The notes below the pieces were generated by a model. That model saw only the letters and a list, made by a program, of their open reading frames with translations. It ran no database searches and was not told the DNA's origin. Positions 7,722-16,392 of a DNA stretch of 64,000 bases are shown piece by piece. The DNA is from an uncultured Paracoccaceae bacterium (GTDB taxonomy: Bacteria; Pseudomonadota; Alphaproteobacteria; Rhodobacterales; Rhodobacteraceae): the NCBI GenBank assembly GCA_947503765.1, contig CANNFA010000006.1, positions 62,001 through 126,000 on the forward strand, read 5' to 3'. Each line of letters starts with the position of its first letter. The first letter of the stretch is position 1. The translations under genes and the position numbers were made by a program.

Positions 7722-8423
7722 CTAGACCGGCCCGTCCCGGCGCAGCGCCGCGATCACCCGGTCGGCCATGCCCGCACAGCGTGCGCCGTCGAACGGGAAC
7801 ACGGACGAGAACTCTGCGTCCAGCCCCTCGCGGAACGCGTCGCGCAGCCGCCGGCGGGCGCGGTAGACGCGGGTCTTGACCGTCACCGCATTGAGGCCGA
7901 GCAGCACGGCCACCTCGCGCGTCGACATCTCCTGCACCTCGCGCAGGATGTAGGTCAGGCGCAGCGGCTCGGGCAGGGTGTCGATCGCGCGTTCGAGAAA
8001 GGCGCGAATCTCTGCCCGGCCAAGCTCTGCCTCCGGTGTGGTCGGCGGGGGACGGGTCATGTCGGCGGCGCTTCCTTCGATGTCCTTGCGATACTCGGCG
8101 ATGTCCACGATGCGGGCACGCCGCCGCAGCCGCGCGTAAGCCTCGTTCATGGCGATCCGGGTCAGCCATGTGGCGATGCCGGCCTCGCCGCGAAAGCCGT
8201 CCAGCCCGGTGAAGCCGGCGACATAGGCCGCCTGCACCACGTCTTCTGCCTCGGCATCGTCGTGCAGGATGCCGCGCGCCACGCGGAATAGCTGCCGGTT
8301 GCAGCGCCGGATCAGCTCGCGGATCGCCGGTTCGTTCCCGCGCCGGGCCAGCGCCACCAGATCCGCCTCGGGACGGGTATCGCGCGGGGCGGGCGGCGGG
8401 GCGGCGGCCTGTTGCGGAACCAT
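7722..8423 (-). CDS. ECF-family RNA polymerase sigma factor
   Basis: 233-aa extracytoplasmic-function sigma factor. Region 2 (about residues 35-100) includes LFRVARGILHDDAEAEDVVQAAYVAGF and the -10-recognition helix TWLTRIAMNEAYARLRRR. Region 4 (about 150-200) carries the -35-binding helix-turn-helix LREVQEMSTREVAVLLGLNAVTVKTRVYRARRRLRD. The start at 8423 has AGGAGGG just upstream; the in-frame ATG at 8438 lies inside that ribosome site. It follows the cupredoxin gene by one base and no anti-sigma gene is adjacent, which is unusual for the class. It probably belongs to a three-gene operon with the two upstream secreted proteins. Confidence 0.92.
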   Translation of the reverse strand: MVPQQAAAPPPAPRDTRPEADLVALARRGNEPAIRELIRRCNRQLFRVARGILHDDAEAEDVVQAAYVAGFTGLDGFRGEAGIATWLTRIAMNEAYARLRRRARIVDIAEYRKDIEGSAADMTRPPPTTPEAELGRAEIRAFLERAIDTLPEPLRLTYILREVQEMSTREVAVLLGLNAVTVKTRVYRARRRLRDAFREGLDAEFSSVFPFDGARCAGMADRVIAALRRDGPV

Positions 8424-8424
8424 G

Positions 8425-8943
8425 TCAGCCCTCCTCATGGCGGACCTTGCCGGCTTGCAGGATGTCCGCGACCGGCGGGAACCCGTTCAGGATGACCGGG
8501 TCCAGATCGCCGGCGGGATAATCCGCGAACCCGTCTGCGCCGGGCGGCGCCACGACGATGCGTCCCACCATTCCGGACAGCTCGTGCGGGATGCAATAAT
8601 AGTCGTAGACGCCCGGCACCTCCAGCGTCACCTCGAATGCCTCGTCCGTCAACAGATAGCCGCTGTCGAACGCCGCCGCGCCGCCCGGTATCCGGCGCGG
8701 GTGATCGAAATTCGCCGGGGCATAGGCCGTGGCCGTGTGTGCGTTGGCCGGGTCGCGGTTGATCCAGCGGATCGTCTGGCCCGGCCGGATCAGCACGCCA
8801 TACGGGTCGAACCACACCCTCGAGCCGTCGCGCCGCCCGGTCATCGTGATCTCCGCCGCCGGGGCCGCGCTCGCCAGCCCCGGCAGAAGCGGGAGCGCGG
8901 CAGCGATGCTGCCGCCCCCCCACAGAAACTCCCTGCGCCGCAT
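8425..8943 (-). CDS. Tat-exported cupredoxin (blue-copper-like protein)
   Basis: 172-aa periplasmic single-domain cupredoxin. An N-terminal twin-arginine-type signal (RRREFLWGGG then a hydrophobic stretch to ASAAPA) precedes a plastocyanin-like fold. Candidate type-1 copper ligands are His69 in NAHTATAYAP and Cys117, His120 and Met125 in YYCIPHELSGM. The start at 8943 is chosen because the signal begins there; the ORF track runs 39 codons further into the previous gene. It may act as a small electron carrier or copper chaperone. One base separates it from the upstream gene and one from the ECF sigma gene, so all three are probably co-transcribed. Confidence 0.88.
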   Translation of the reverse strand: MRRREFLWGGGSIAAALPLLPGLASAAPAAEITMTGRRDGSRVWFDPYGVLIRPGQTIRWINRDPANAHTATAYAPANFDHPRRIPGGAAAFDSGYLLTDEAFEVTLEVPGVYDYYCIPHELSGMVGRIVVAPPGADGFADYPAGDLDPVILNGFPPVADILQAGKVRHEEG

Positions 8944-8944
8944 C

Positions 8945-9361
8945 CTACTCGGCCACGCGCGATTCGTCGCCGACGGAAACGTGCCACAGGACGATGTGCT
9001 CGTGCGGCTCTTCAACCCCCGGATGGCCGGCATTGAAGTAGATGTCGACGTGATCGACATTGCCGCCCGGCGCGGCCAGGTTGTCGAACGCGGTATCGGC
9101 GTTCATCGCCGAAAGCGGGATCATGTAGATCGTGCTGACAAGCTGCCCGTCGCGGTCATAGGCCATGAACGGCCCGGCCGGCAGCGTCGCCGGATCCACG
9201 AAAAGCTGGCCCATGCCGGGCAGGAAATCGGGCAGCGGCACCAGATCGCTGACCTTCTGATAGGGCGCGTCGGGCGGGCTGCCGGCAACCGAGGCGTCCT
9301 GCGCAAGGGCGGGCGCGGCGGCGAGGGCACCGATTGCGGCGGCGGCGAAAAGCGTTTTCAT
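8945..9361 (-). CDS. Secreted protein of unknown function, possibly DUF5602/TTHB210-like
   Basis: 138-aa protein with a clear Sec signal peptide (MKTLFAAAAIGALAAAPALAQ, cleavage after ALA). The mature part has a FLPGMGQLFVDP segment, a GPFMAYDRDG segment and a His-rich stretch near the C-terminus (DHVDIYFNAGHPGVEEPHEH). This resembles the DUF5602/TTHB210-type family, a tentative recognition. The histidines could bind a metal, in keeping with the neighbouring cupredoxin. It is the first gene of the sigma-factor operon, behind a candidate ECF promoter. Confidence 0.7.
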   Translation of the reverse strand: MKTLFAAAAIGALAAAPALAQDASVAGSPPDAPYQKVSDLVPLPDFLPGMGQLFVDPATLPAGPFMAYDRDGQLVSTIYMIPLSAMNADTAFDNLAAPGGNVDHVDIYFNAGHPGVEEPHEHIVLWHVSVGDESRVAE

Positions 9362-9413
9362 CTCTTGATCCTTTCCATGATCGCAAGGCGCGACCTTCGC
9401 GCCATGTCTGCAT

Positions 9414-9443
9414 CATTGGATGCGCGGCGCGCGGAAAGGTTCC
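9414..9443 (-). promoter_or_regulatory. Candidate ECF-type promoter of the sigma-factor operon
   Basis: Read on the minus strand, GGAACC (9443-9438, within GGGGAACCTTTCC) is separated by 15 nt from CATCCAATG (9422-9414). A GGAAC-type -35 with a short spacer is the classical ECF pattern. It lies about 50 nt upstream of the secreted-protein ATG at 9361. Autoregulation by the ECF factor encoded at the end of the same operon is the natural reading, but is inferred. Confidence 0.5.
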
Positions 9444-9471
9444 CCGGTTTTTCGGTTTCGTCTGCCCGCGG

Positions 9472-9915
9472 CTAGCCGGCAGTGTCGATCCAGATCGTCA
9501 CCGGCCCGTCATTGACCAGCGCCACCTGCATGTCCGCGCCGAAGCGGCCCATGGCGACCGGAACGCCCTGCGCCTGCACCGCGCCCGCGAAATGTTCGTA
9601 CAGCCGCTCGCCGTCCTCGGGCGCGGCGGCGGTGGAAAAGCCGGGGCGGTTGCCGCGCGAGGTGTCGGCGGCCAGCGTGAACTGGCTGACTACCAGCGCC
9701 GCGCCGCCGGTGTCCAGCAGCGCGCGGTTCATCCGGCCTTCGGCATCGGCGAAGATGCGCAGCCGGGCGATCTTTGCGGCCAGCCGGTCCGCCTCGGCCT
9801 CGGTGTCGCCGCGCATCGCGCAGACCAGCACCAGCGCGCCGGGGCCGATCTCTCCGACAACGGCGCCCTCGATGCGCACCGACGCGCCGCTCACCCGTTG
9901 GACCAGGGCGCGCAT
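9472..9915 (-). CDS. dtd: D-aminoacyl-tRNA deacylase
   Basis: 147-aa cytosolic proofreading enzyme that hydrolyses D-amino acids (and glycine mischarged on tRNA-Ala) from tRNAs. Family motifs are at the N-terminus ([17 protein letters not shown]), the catalytic loop [17 protein letters not shown], and the C-terminal cross-subunit NDGPVTIW (Gly-Pro motif). The length is typical of DTD. The ORF track fuses it to an upstream frame; the ATG at 9915 lies 2 nt after the stop of the sugar-kinase gene, so the two are probably co-transcribed. Confidence 0.96.
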   Translation of the reverse strand: MRALVQRVSGASVRIEGAVVGEIGPGALVLVCAMRGDTEAEADRLAAKIARLRIFADAEGRMNRALLDTGGAALVVSQFTLAADTSRGNRPGFSTAAAPEDGERLYEHFAGAVQAQGVPVAMGRFGADMQVALVNDGPVTIWIDTAG

Positions 9916-9917
9916 CC

Positions 9918-10838
9918 CTAAAGCTCCCGGTCCCAGGGCGGGTTCGCGCCCTTGCGGCTGACCGTGACGGCGGCGGCGCGCACGCCCAGCGACAGCGCGC
10001 CCCGCAGGTGATCCTCGGTCAGGGTGTCCAGCGCCGTCTTGTCCAGCATGCCGGCCCGGTGCAGCGCCGCCAGCACGCCGGCATTGAACGTGTCGCCCGC
10101 GCCCACCGTATCGGCCACCTCGACCCTGGACGCGGCGACCTGCACCTCGGCCGCGTTCGTGAAGGCGCGGGCGCCCTTGTCGCCCTCTGTCAGGCAGACG
10201 GCGCGCGGGCCCATTTGCAGAACCTTGCCCGCCAGTTCCGAAAGATCGCCGTCCCCCATGATCCAGCGCAAATCCTCGTCCGACACCTTCACGATGTCCG
10301 CCAGTGCAAGCATCCGGTCCACCCGGCCGCGATAGGCGTCCTCGTCGGTGATGAAGGAGGTGCGGATATTCGGGTCGATCATGATGGTCCGCCGCCCCGC
10401 CTCGCGCGTGGCCAGCGCCTCGAACGCCGATCCGCAGGGCTCGCCCACCAGGCTGATGCCCCCGAAGAACAGCGCCGACACGGCATCGTCCAGCTCGGGC
10501 AGGGCGTCCGGCGTCATCATGCGAAGCGCCGTGCCCTCGTCGTAGAAGGCATAGCTGGCCTGCCCGTCCGTCAGCTTGACGAAGGCCAGCGTCGACGGGC
10601 GGTCGACGACCGGGGCGTAATCGGTCGACACGCGGCTGTCCTTCAGCGCCTCCTGCAACATCTCTCCGAACATGTCGCCGGCCAGCGCGCAGTAGAACGC
10701 CGACGGCGCCCCCAACCGGCCCAGCGCGATGGCGGTGTTGAACACCGCGCCGCCCGGATAGGGGGCGAATGCCTCCTCGCCCCCGGTGCTGGTGCGGGGC
10801 AGCATGTCGATCAGGGCTTCGCCGCAATTCAGGATCAT
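9918..10838 (-). CDS. PfkB-family carbohydrate kinase (fructokinase-like)
   Basis: 306-aa ribokinase/PfkB kinase that phosphorylates a sugar with ATP. The N-terminus [14 protein letters not shown] matches the GE-x-LID start of fructokinases. The C-terminal signature [19 protein letters not shown] provides the catalytic Asp and anion hole. The [11 protein letters not shown] segment is also seen in fructokinase-type members. Fructose is the likeliest substrate but this is not certain. The start at 10838 is the first ATG giving a family-like N-terminus. It could serve fructose released by the fructoside cluster at 32-35 kb, a speculative link. Confidence 0.88.
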   Translation of the reverse strand: MILNCGEALIDMLPRTSTGGEEAFAPYPGGAVFNTAIALGRLGAPSAFYCALAGDMFGEMLQEALKDSRVSTDYAPVVDRPSTLAFVKLTDGQASYAFYDEGTALRMMTPDALPELDDAVSALFFGGISLVGEPCGSAFEALATREAGRRTIMIDPNIRTSFITDEDAYRGRVDRMLALADIVKVSDEDLRWIMGDGDLSELAGKVLQMGPRAVCLTEGDKGARAFTNAAEVQVAASRVEVADTVGAGDTFNAGVLAALHRAGMLDKTALDTLTEDHLRGALSLGVRAAAVTVSRKGANPPWDREL

Positions 10839-10914
10839 ACCGCGCGTCCTTTTCCCGGTGTCATGCCCCTGATCTAACCCCGCGCCCCCGGCAGGGCAAC
10901 GCCGGCGGGCCGCA

Positions 10915-12291
10915 TCATAGAGCCGCCACCAGCAGAACCCAGCCCGAGACCAGCAGCAGCGAGAGCGGCACGTAAAGGCGGTTCCATTTCCAGCCCACAT
11001 CGCGCGCCGAGATACCGCCGAAGGATCCGACCAGCAGCGTCGTCGCGGTGAACGGCGAGCAGGCGCCGCTGATCGCCCAGCCGGCGGTGATGGCCACGAT
11101 CATGTCGGACGGCTCCAGCCCCAGCGCGGCCGGGGCCGGCAGGATCGGCGCGATCAGCGACACGGCAAGGATCGGGTTGGCACCGATCTGCCCGGCCAGC
11201 GGAATCGCATAGAGCAGGCCCAGCAGCACCGCCCAGGCGGGCAGGGCGGACAGATCCAGCCCCGAGGCGTCGATCACCGGCGTCAGCAGCCGGCCGCCGA
11301 CCGTGCCGATGAACCCCGCCATCATCAGCAGGATCAACTCGCCCCGGTAGCCCGGCAATTGCGTGCCCAGATAGATCAGCATCCGGCGTCCCATGGCGGT
11401 CAGCCGCCGCTCGGGCGCCTGGATGGCGGTCCAGCCGGCGGCGATCAGCGGCACGACGACGATCACCACCCCGACCGACCGGATGCCGGTCGCCAGGTGC
11501 AGCCCGCCGACCAGCACCGCCAGCAGCCCCAGCAGCAGCACCAGCGGCAGCATCAGCGCCCAGCCGCCCTCGGGGGTGTGGCGCGGCGGGCGGGGACGCG
11601 CCAGCCGCGGCTTGAAGATCGTGTCGAGCGCCCAGCCCAGCACCACCATGATCAGCGTCGTTCCCAGCGCAGGAAGGACCGCGCCCGCCCAGGAGGCGCC
11701 GGGGATCAGCGATACGGAAATCGCCATGGCGAAGGCCAGCGGCGACCAGGGCAGCGACGAGACGAAGCCGCGCTGGATCGCCAGCAGCATCCGGCGCCGG
11801 CGGTGGCCGCGTATTTCCGGGTCCGGCTCCGCCTCGGCGCTGGTCATGGCGAGCGAGCCGAGCAGCGCGATCGCCCCGTAATTGAGCGGCAGCGCGAACA
11901 GGTGCCCGCCCGCGGTCAGCGCCAGATAGCGGCGGCCCGGCGGCTGTTCGGCCAGGAACTGCCCGCAGCGGATGATCGCCGGCGAGGTGTCGGCGGCGAA
12001 CCGCAGCGAGGTCAGCGCGGTAAAGAACGCGCCGATGAAGGCCGATGTCTGCAAGGCCGTGCCGATTGCCGGCCGCCAGGCGTCGTCCACCGCGATCAGC
12101 GCCGCCGCCAGCACCGCGCCCACGGCGACAAAGATCTTGCCCGTCCGCCGCGCCCGCGGTGCGATCAGAACGATCGCCAGCAGCGCGAGGATCGCGGCGG
12201 CATCGGCGGCAAGCTGCGAGGCCGCCCATTCCCGGCCGATGACGCTGAGCGTCAGGGCGGCCATCACCGCGCCGGTGATCCGGTCGCTCAA
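10915..12291 (-). CDS. Multi-spanning ion-transporter-like membrane protein
   Basis: 458-aa integral membrane protein with about eleven to twelve hydrophobic segments. A re-entrant-type sequence near the C-terminus (WAISGACSPFTATTLLVGSFGG) and an equivalent first-half stretch (LPLNYGAIALLGSLAM) suggest the two-repeat architecture of the ion transporter (DASS/ArsB-like) superfamily. I do not recognise the substrate. It starts 22 nt after the zinc-ribbon gene on the same strand and ends 76 nt before the PfkB gene. It may be transcribed with either neighbour. Confidence 0.65.
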   Translation of the reverse strand: MSDRITGAVMAALTLSVIGREWAASQLAADAAAILALLAIVLIAPRARRTGKIFVAVGAVLAAALIAVDDAWRPAIGTALQTSAFIGAFFTALTSLRFAADTSPAIIRCGQFLAEQPPGRRYLALTAGGHLFALPLNYGAIALLGSLAMTSAEAEPDPEIRGHRRRRMLLAIQRGFVSSLPWSPLAFAMAISVSLIPGASWAGAVLPALGTTLIMVVLGWALDTIFKPRLARPRPPRHTPEGGWALMLPLVLLLGLLAVLVGGLHLATGIRSVGVVIVVVPLIAAGWTAIQAPERRLTAMGRRMLIYLGTQLPGYRGELILLMMAGFIGTVGGRLLTPVIDASGLDLSALPAWAVLLGLLYAIPLAGQIGANPILAVSLIAPILPAPAALGLEPSDMIVAITAGWAISGACSPFTATTLLVGSFGGISARDVGWKWNRLYVPLSLLLVSGWVLLVAAL

Positions 12292-12313
12292 GGCCGCAGA
12301 TCCGCAGGGCGGC

Positions 12314-13426
12314 TCATTGCGACTGGGCCGCGAAATAGCCGACCGCTCCCGCCACGATCAGCCCCAGTACCACGGCGAACGCGATCTTCCAGCCCGACCA
12401 CGGCCGTTCGCCCTGCACCCGTCCGGTGGTGCCGTTGACCACGAAGCGGTAGCTCTTGCCGCGATACCTGTACGCCGCCAGCCAGACCGGCAGCAGGATA
12501 TGCTTGAACGTGACATCGGCGATGTCGGTGTCGATGCCGTGGATCCGTTGCCGGTCGCCGCCGATGTCGAACCGCACGTCGCGCTCGATCACCCGGTCCA
12601 TATGCGCGCGCGCCTCGTGAAAGCCCTCGTCAAGCTCCACCTGGTAGCCCTCGGCGCGGAACCCGGCCAGATATTCCGGGCTGTAGGGTTTCAGCCCGGC
12701 CAGATCCCATGGCGCCAGCCCGTCCGTGTACCGCTTGGGCAGCGATTTCGACGCCAGCACCAGCACATCGTCGAAGAACCGCGCCACCCGCCCGGCGGCC
12801 GGGGTCCAGCGCACCTTCGCCTCGCGCACCTGCTGCGTCTTGCCGTTCCGCGTGACCGTGCGGGTGACGTAATAGACCGTGCCCCGTTCACCGGAATAGC
12901 GCGATTTGGTGTCGGCGTCGAAGGTCCAGTAGGGCACGTAGATGCCCTGCATCCGCCGGCCCTTGCGGGCATAGTCGCGCAGCCCGTTCGGCGCGAACCA
13001 CAGCCGGCCCAGCCAGTCGGTCATGGCCCCGCGCGCGCTGCGCTCGTCCAGCGCGAAGGGCAGCAGGCCGCGCGGCTTGATATGCCGGTGGGTGCCGGTA
13101 TCGGTGACGATGGGCGTGGCGCAGAACGGGCATTCGCGCGAATGCACCGCACCGTCGAATTCGACCTGCGCGCCGCAATTGGCGCAGTTCAGGACGCGCG
13201 TTTCCTCGATTTCGGCCTCGGGCAGACGCTTGTCCAGCGCGGCGCGAAAATCCAGCTCGCGGATCGCGCCAGCGCCATAGCCATGCTCCAACAGCCGCTC
13301 GTTGCCGCAATGGTCGCAGATCAGCTTGCCGCCCTCGGGCGCAAAGCGCATGTCGGCGCCGCAGCGGTCGCAGGGAAAGCGGTGTTCTTCGCTTGGGGCC
13401 GCCGGGGCCGCGATCTCGTCGTCCAT
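12314..13426 (-). CDS. Zinc-ribbon membrane-anchored protein
   Basis: 370-aa protein with two N-terminal zinc ribbons (CDRC at 19-22 with CDHC at 37-40; CANC at 81-84 with CPFC at 99-102). A long beta-rich domain follows (FALDERSARGAMTDWLGRLWFAPNGL, YVPYWTFDA, VFKHILLPVWLAAYRY-type core), then a single C-terminal transmembrane helix near 345-366. Databases often mislabel such proteins as primosome or helicase components; no helicase motif is present. It lies near an SPFH-GYF gene, TelA, XpaC and TerC, separated from SPFH by a plus-strand gene, so a role in the same membrane-stress system is likely but inferred. The start at 13426 excludes 78 upstream codons of unlikely coding sequence. Confidence 0.8.
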   Translation of the reverse strand: MDDEIAAPAAPSEEHRFPCDRCGADMRFAPEGGKLICDHCGNERLLEHGYGAGAIRELDFRAALDKRLPEAEIEETRVLNCANCGAQVEFDGAVHSRECPFCATPIVTDTGTHRHIKPRGLLPFALDERSARGAMTDWLGRLWFAPNGLRDYARKGRRMQGIYVPYWTFDADTKSRYSGERGTVYYVTRTVTRNGKTQQVREAKVRWTPAAGRVARFFDDVLVLASKSLPKRYTDGLAPWDLAGLKPYSPEYLAGFRAEGYQVELDEGFHEARAHMDRVIERDVRFDIGGDRQRIHGIDTDIADVTFKHILLPVWLAAYRYRGKSYRFVVNGTTGRVQGERPWSGWKIAFAVVLGLIVAGAVGYFAAQSQ

Positions 13427-13589
13427 GTTGCCGGGTGTTCCGTTCTTGCAGGGCGCGTTGCTTGCCCTAGCATGAACCCTCGGGCGCGGGAATCCCAGAC
13501 CCGACGGGGATGTGCCATCCCGAAAGGGGGCCGTTGAAACGCGCGGCGCAGCGTCTATTGTGCCCCCGCACAATGACCGGAGCCGCCCC

Positions 13590-14135
13590 ATGCCCCTTCG
13601 CCGCCTTCTTGCCGTTCTGGCCGCCCTGGCCGCCGCGCCCGCCGGTGCCCAGGACGCCACCTTCCGCTTCGAGTGGTCCGGCGGGGGCGGCTATGCGATG
13701 CGCGGCGCGCTGTCCTTTCCCGCTGCCCGGCTGGACGCGAAGCTGGTGCTGGAGGACGACGTGCGCTGCTTTGCCATCGAGGGGCTGAAAGGCGGCAAGG
13801 TGATCGGCCGCTGGGCCCTGGGAATGCTGACCGAAGAGACCACCTGGCGGCTGACCTTTTCGCCCGCCGCGTCCGGTTTCGTGGTCTGGGGCGACGGTGC
13901 GCCGATGCCGCAGGCCTGGAACATGGACGGCGCCGGCTATGATTGCGGCGCGGGCGGCTTCGGCTTCAACATCGGCAATGCGGCGCAGGATCTGTGTCTT
14001 GACGGCGAGTTGCTGCGGGACAGCCAGGTCGACCCGGCCCGGCCGTTCCCGGCCATGCGCGACGACGGTTTCAGCTTTCCGGGCGATGCCTGCCGGGGCG
14101 AGGTGCTGATGGGCCATTTGCTGCCGGCGAAATAG
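13590..14135 (+). CDS. Secreted protein of unknown function
   Basis: 181-aa protein with a Sec signal peptide (MPLRRLLAVLAALAAAPAGAQ) and a small beta-rich mature domain containing three or four cysteines (DDVRCFAIEG, GYDCGAGGF, QDLCLDGEL, DACRGEV), which may form disulfides in the periplasm. I do not recognise the family. The start at 13590 is the only one placing the signal at the N-terminus. It is a lone plus-strand gene inserted between two minus-strand members of the TelA-associated cluster. Confidence 0.75.
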   Translation: MPLRRLLAVLAALAAAPAGAQDATFRFEWSGGGGYAMRGALSFPAARLDAKLVLEDDVRCFAIEGLKGGKVIGRWALGMLTEETTWRLTFSPAASGFVVWGDGAPMPQAWNMDGAGYDCGAGGFGFNIGNAAQDLCLDGELLRDSQVDPARPFPAMRDDGFSFPGDACRGEVLMGHLLPAK

Positions 14136-14201
14136 GGCGGGGGCGGGCCCCGGCCGGCGCCGCGGCTGCCGCCGGGGCGGCAGAGCGCGCGGGCGCCGCC
14201 G

Positions 14202-15335
14202 TCAGACCCCCGGCGGCGGGGGCGGCGGCAGCACGGTGAAAAGCTGCGCAAGCTCCGCCACGTCTTCCGCCGGTTTCCAGCCGTCCTGTCCCGCGGTCCA
14301 GACATGGCTGCCGCGCGTCAGCTCGCCGCTCGCCGCCATCCGGCCCATTGCGGCGCGCGAATAGGGGCCTTTCGTCTCGCCGTTCTCGGCGATGTGCCAG
14401 ACCTTTTCCGGCGGCGGAGGAGGGGGCGGCACCGCCGCCGCAGCATGGGCCGGGGCGGCGACAGGGCGCGCGCCCCAAGGGCCCATCCCCTGGGCCATGC
14501 CCTGCGCCATCGCCAGCCCCATGCCCGCGCCCATCCCGGCGGCCATGCCGCCGCCGGCCGGGTTTTGCGCCGCCGCCGTCATCGCCTCGGCGGCCGAGAA
14601 CTGCGTGTACTTGCCCAGATCGCCCACCACGCCCATCGAGGTGCGCTTGTCCAGCACGGCCTCCACCGCGGCGGGAAGCGAGACGTTCTCGATGTAGAAT
14701 TCCGGGATCGTCAGGCCGTATTCCGCGACGATGGGCGTTATTTCGGCGGCGATCATCTTGCCCAGATCGGCGGTGTTCGCGGCCATGTCCAGAACCGGAA
14801 TCCCCGAGCCGGCGATCACGCGGGAAAACTCCTGCACGATGATGTTGCGCACCTGGAAGCTGATCTCGTCCATGGTGAATTCGCCGTCGGTGCCGACGAT
14901 TTCCGACATGAACCGCGCCGGGTCGCCCACGCGCACGGTATAGGTGCCGAAGGCGCGAATGCGCGTCGGCCCGAATTCCGGATCGCGCAGCATGATCGGG
15001 TTCTTGGTGCCCCATTTCAGATCGGTGAACCGGGTGGTGTTGACGAAGTAGATCTCGGACTTGAACGGGCTCTGGAACCCGTGATCCCAGTGCTGCAGCG
15101 TCGTCATGATCGGCATGTTGTTGGTCTCGAGCATGTAGAGACCGGGGGTGAACACGTCGGCCAATTGCCCCTCGTGGACGAACACCGCCGCCTGACCCTC
15201 GCGCACCGTCAGCTTGGCGCCGTACTTGATTTCATGGCCGTGCCGCTCGAACCGCCAGACCATGGTGTCGCGGGTGTCGTCCACCCAGTGAATGACGTCG
15301 ATGAATTCGCCGCTGAGAAAATCGAAAATGCCCAT
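14202..15335 (-). CDS. SPFH-domain protein with C-terminal GYF_2 domain
   Basis: 377-aa protein. Residues about 25-235 form an SPFH/band-7-type domain (GQAAVFVHEGQLADVFTPGLYML, then IRAFGTYTVRVGDPARFM) of the virion-core/YdjI subgroup. It is followed by a Gly/Met/Ala-rich oligomerisation-like segment (MAAGMGAGMGLAMAQGMAQG), a poly-Pro linker and a GYF_2 domain (WHIAENGETKGPYSRAAMG ... VWTAGQDGWKPAEDV). SPFH proteins organise membrane microdomains and GYF domains bind Pro-rich partners. The ATG at 15335 has GGAGG 6 nt upstream. The combination is known from Ter/Tel-associated stress systems. Client proteins are unknown. Confidence 0.88.
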   Translation of the reverse strand: MGIFDFLSGEFIDVIHWVDDTRDTMVWRFERHGHEIKYGAKLTVREGQAAVFVHEGQLADVFTPGLYMLETNNMPIMTTLQHWDHGFQSPFKSEIYFVNTTRFTDLKWGTKNPIMLRDPEFGPTRIRAFGTYTVRVGDPARFMSEIVGTDGEFTMDEISFQVRNIIVQEFSRVIAGSGIPVLDMAANTADLGKMIAAEITPIVAEYGLTIPEFYIENVSLPAAVEAVLDKRTSMGVVGDLGKYTQFSAAEAMTAAAQNPAGGGMAAGMGAGMGLAMAQGMAQGMGPWGARPVAAPAHAAAAVPPPPPPPEKVWHIAENGETKGPYSRAAMGRMAASGELTRGSHVWTAGQDGWKPAEDVAELAQLFTVLPPPPPPGV

Positions 15336-15419
15336 CAAATCCTCCGGTCCCGGTGCCCGCCGGGTTTAGCAAATCGCAGGGGGGCGCACTAGCGAAACCG
15401 TGCGGCGGCCTGGATGCCG

Positions 15420-16385
15420 TCAGCTCTCGCCGCCCATCAGCTCGGCCGCGATCTCCTCGGCCACCGGGCGGGCCTCCTGGGCCGTCATGCCGGGGCGCAT
15501 GCGGGGATCGTACAGCATCTGCAGCAGCAACTCGTCATGGCTGGTCAGCAGGCCGAATTCCTCGTCGTCGTTGAACACCGAGGGGCGCGCGGTCGGGCTG
15601 TCGTTGGACAGGCCCAGCCCCTGCGCCAGTTCCTCGTGGATGCAGGACAGGCGCAGCAGGTCGGGATGCTCGCCCCGGATCACCGCCACGGCCTGGGTAT
15701 ATGTCCCGTCATCCTGCGGATCGCGCGCGAAGACCAGGCAGAAGGTCGAGCGGCGCATGTCCTGCACGGTGTCGATGGCGCCCTGGCTGATGCCGGGGAT
15801 GATGCCGCGCAATTCGCTACCGATCTCGCGTCGCTCGTCCTCGTTCACCACGAAGACGTGGAAATTGGCGCGCCCGCCTTCGGTCTGGGTGATCGGCAGC
15901 CCGGTCAGCCGCGACAGGCGGGCCGCATAGGCCTCGATGTCGGCGCGATCCTTGTCGCGCTGCGCCTCGGGGACGCTGTCGCCGAAGGCCACGCGCATGC
16001 GCACCGGGGTTTCCCAGCGGTGCAGGCGGCTTTCGGTCTGCTGCGCCACCAGCTTGCCGCCGATATTGGCGAATTCCTCGTAGAGGGCGATGCGGATGAA
16101 ATTCTCGACCAGTTGCCGCCGGGTGAACGGCGTATCCGGCCCGCCGCCATCGACCCGCAGCAGGCCCTGCGCCTTGAGATTGGCCTGGACGCGGGCGTAA
16201 TAGGCCGAAAGTTCCTGGCTTTCGGGCGACCGCTCGGCGATCGCGGGCGGCTCGGGGCGGTCGGGCCGGGCCGAGGGCGGCGGCGATGTGCGCACCGCAT
16301 CGTCGCAGGCCGACAGCGCGACCAGCGCCGCCGCGACCAGCGCCGTTACGCGCCCCCGCCCCGATATCCACCGCCGCCCCGCCAA
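15420..16385 (-). CDS. DUF2927 lipoprotein (putative metallopeptidase-like)
   Basis: 321-aa lipoprotein. The N-terminus VTALVAAALVALSAC ends in a lipobox (LSAC), so the mature protein should be acylated and periplasmic-facing. The core matches DUF2927: FTRRQLVENFIRIALYEEF early and LLRLSCIHEELAQGLGLSNDS late. HEELAQGLG resembles an HExxxxGLG zinc-peptidase helix, so proteolytic activity is conceivable but unproven. The only start keeping the signal is TTG at 16385. It lies 7 nt after the TelA stop, suggesting one transcript with TelA and XpaC. Confidence 0.8.
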   Translation of the reverse strand: MAGRRWISGRGRVTALVAAALVALSACDDAVRTSPPPSARPDRPEPPAIAERSPESQELSAYYARVQANLKAQGLLRVDGGGPDTPFTRRQLVENFIRIALYEEFANIGGKLVAQQTESRLHRWETPVRMRVAFGDSVPEAQRDKDRADIEAYAARLSRLTGLPITQTEGGRANFHVFVVNEDERREIGSELRGIIPGISQGAIDTVQDMRRSTFCLVFARDPQDDGTYTQAVAVIRGEHPDLLRLSCIHEELAQGLGLSNDSPTARPSVFNDDEEFGLLTSHDELLLQMLYDPRMRPGMTAQEARPVAEEIAAELMGGES

Positions 16386-16392
16386 GCCCTGC

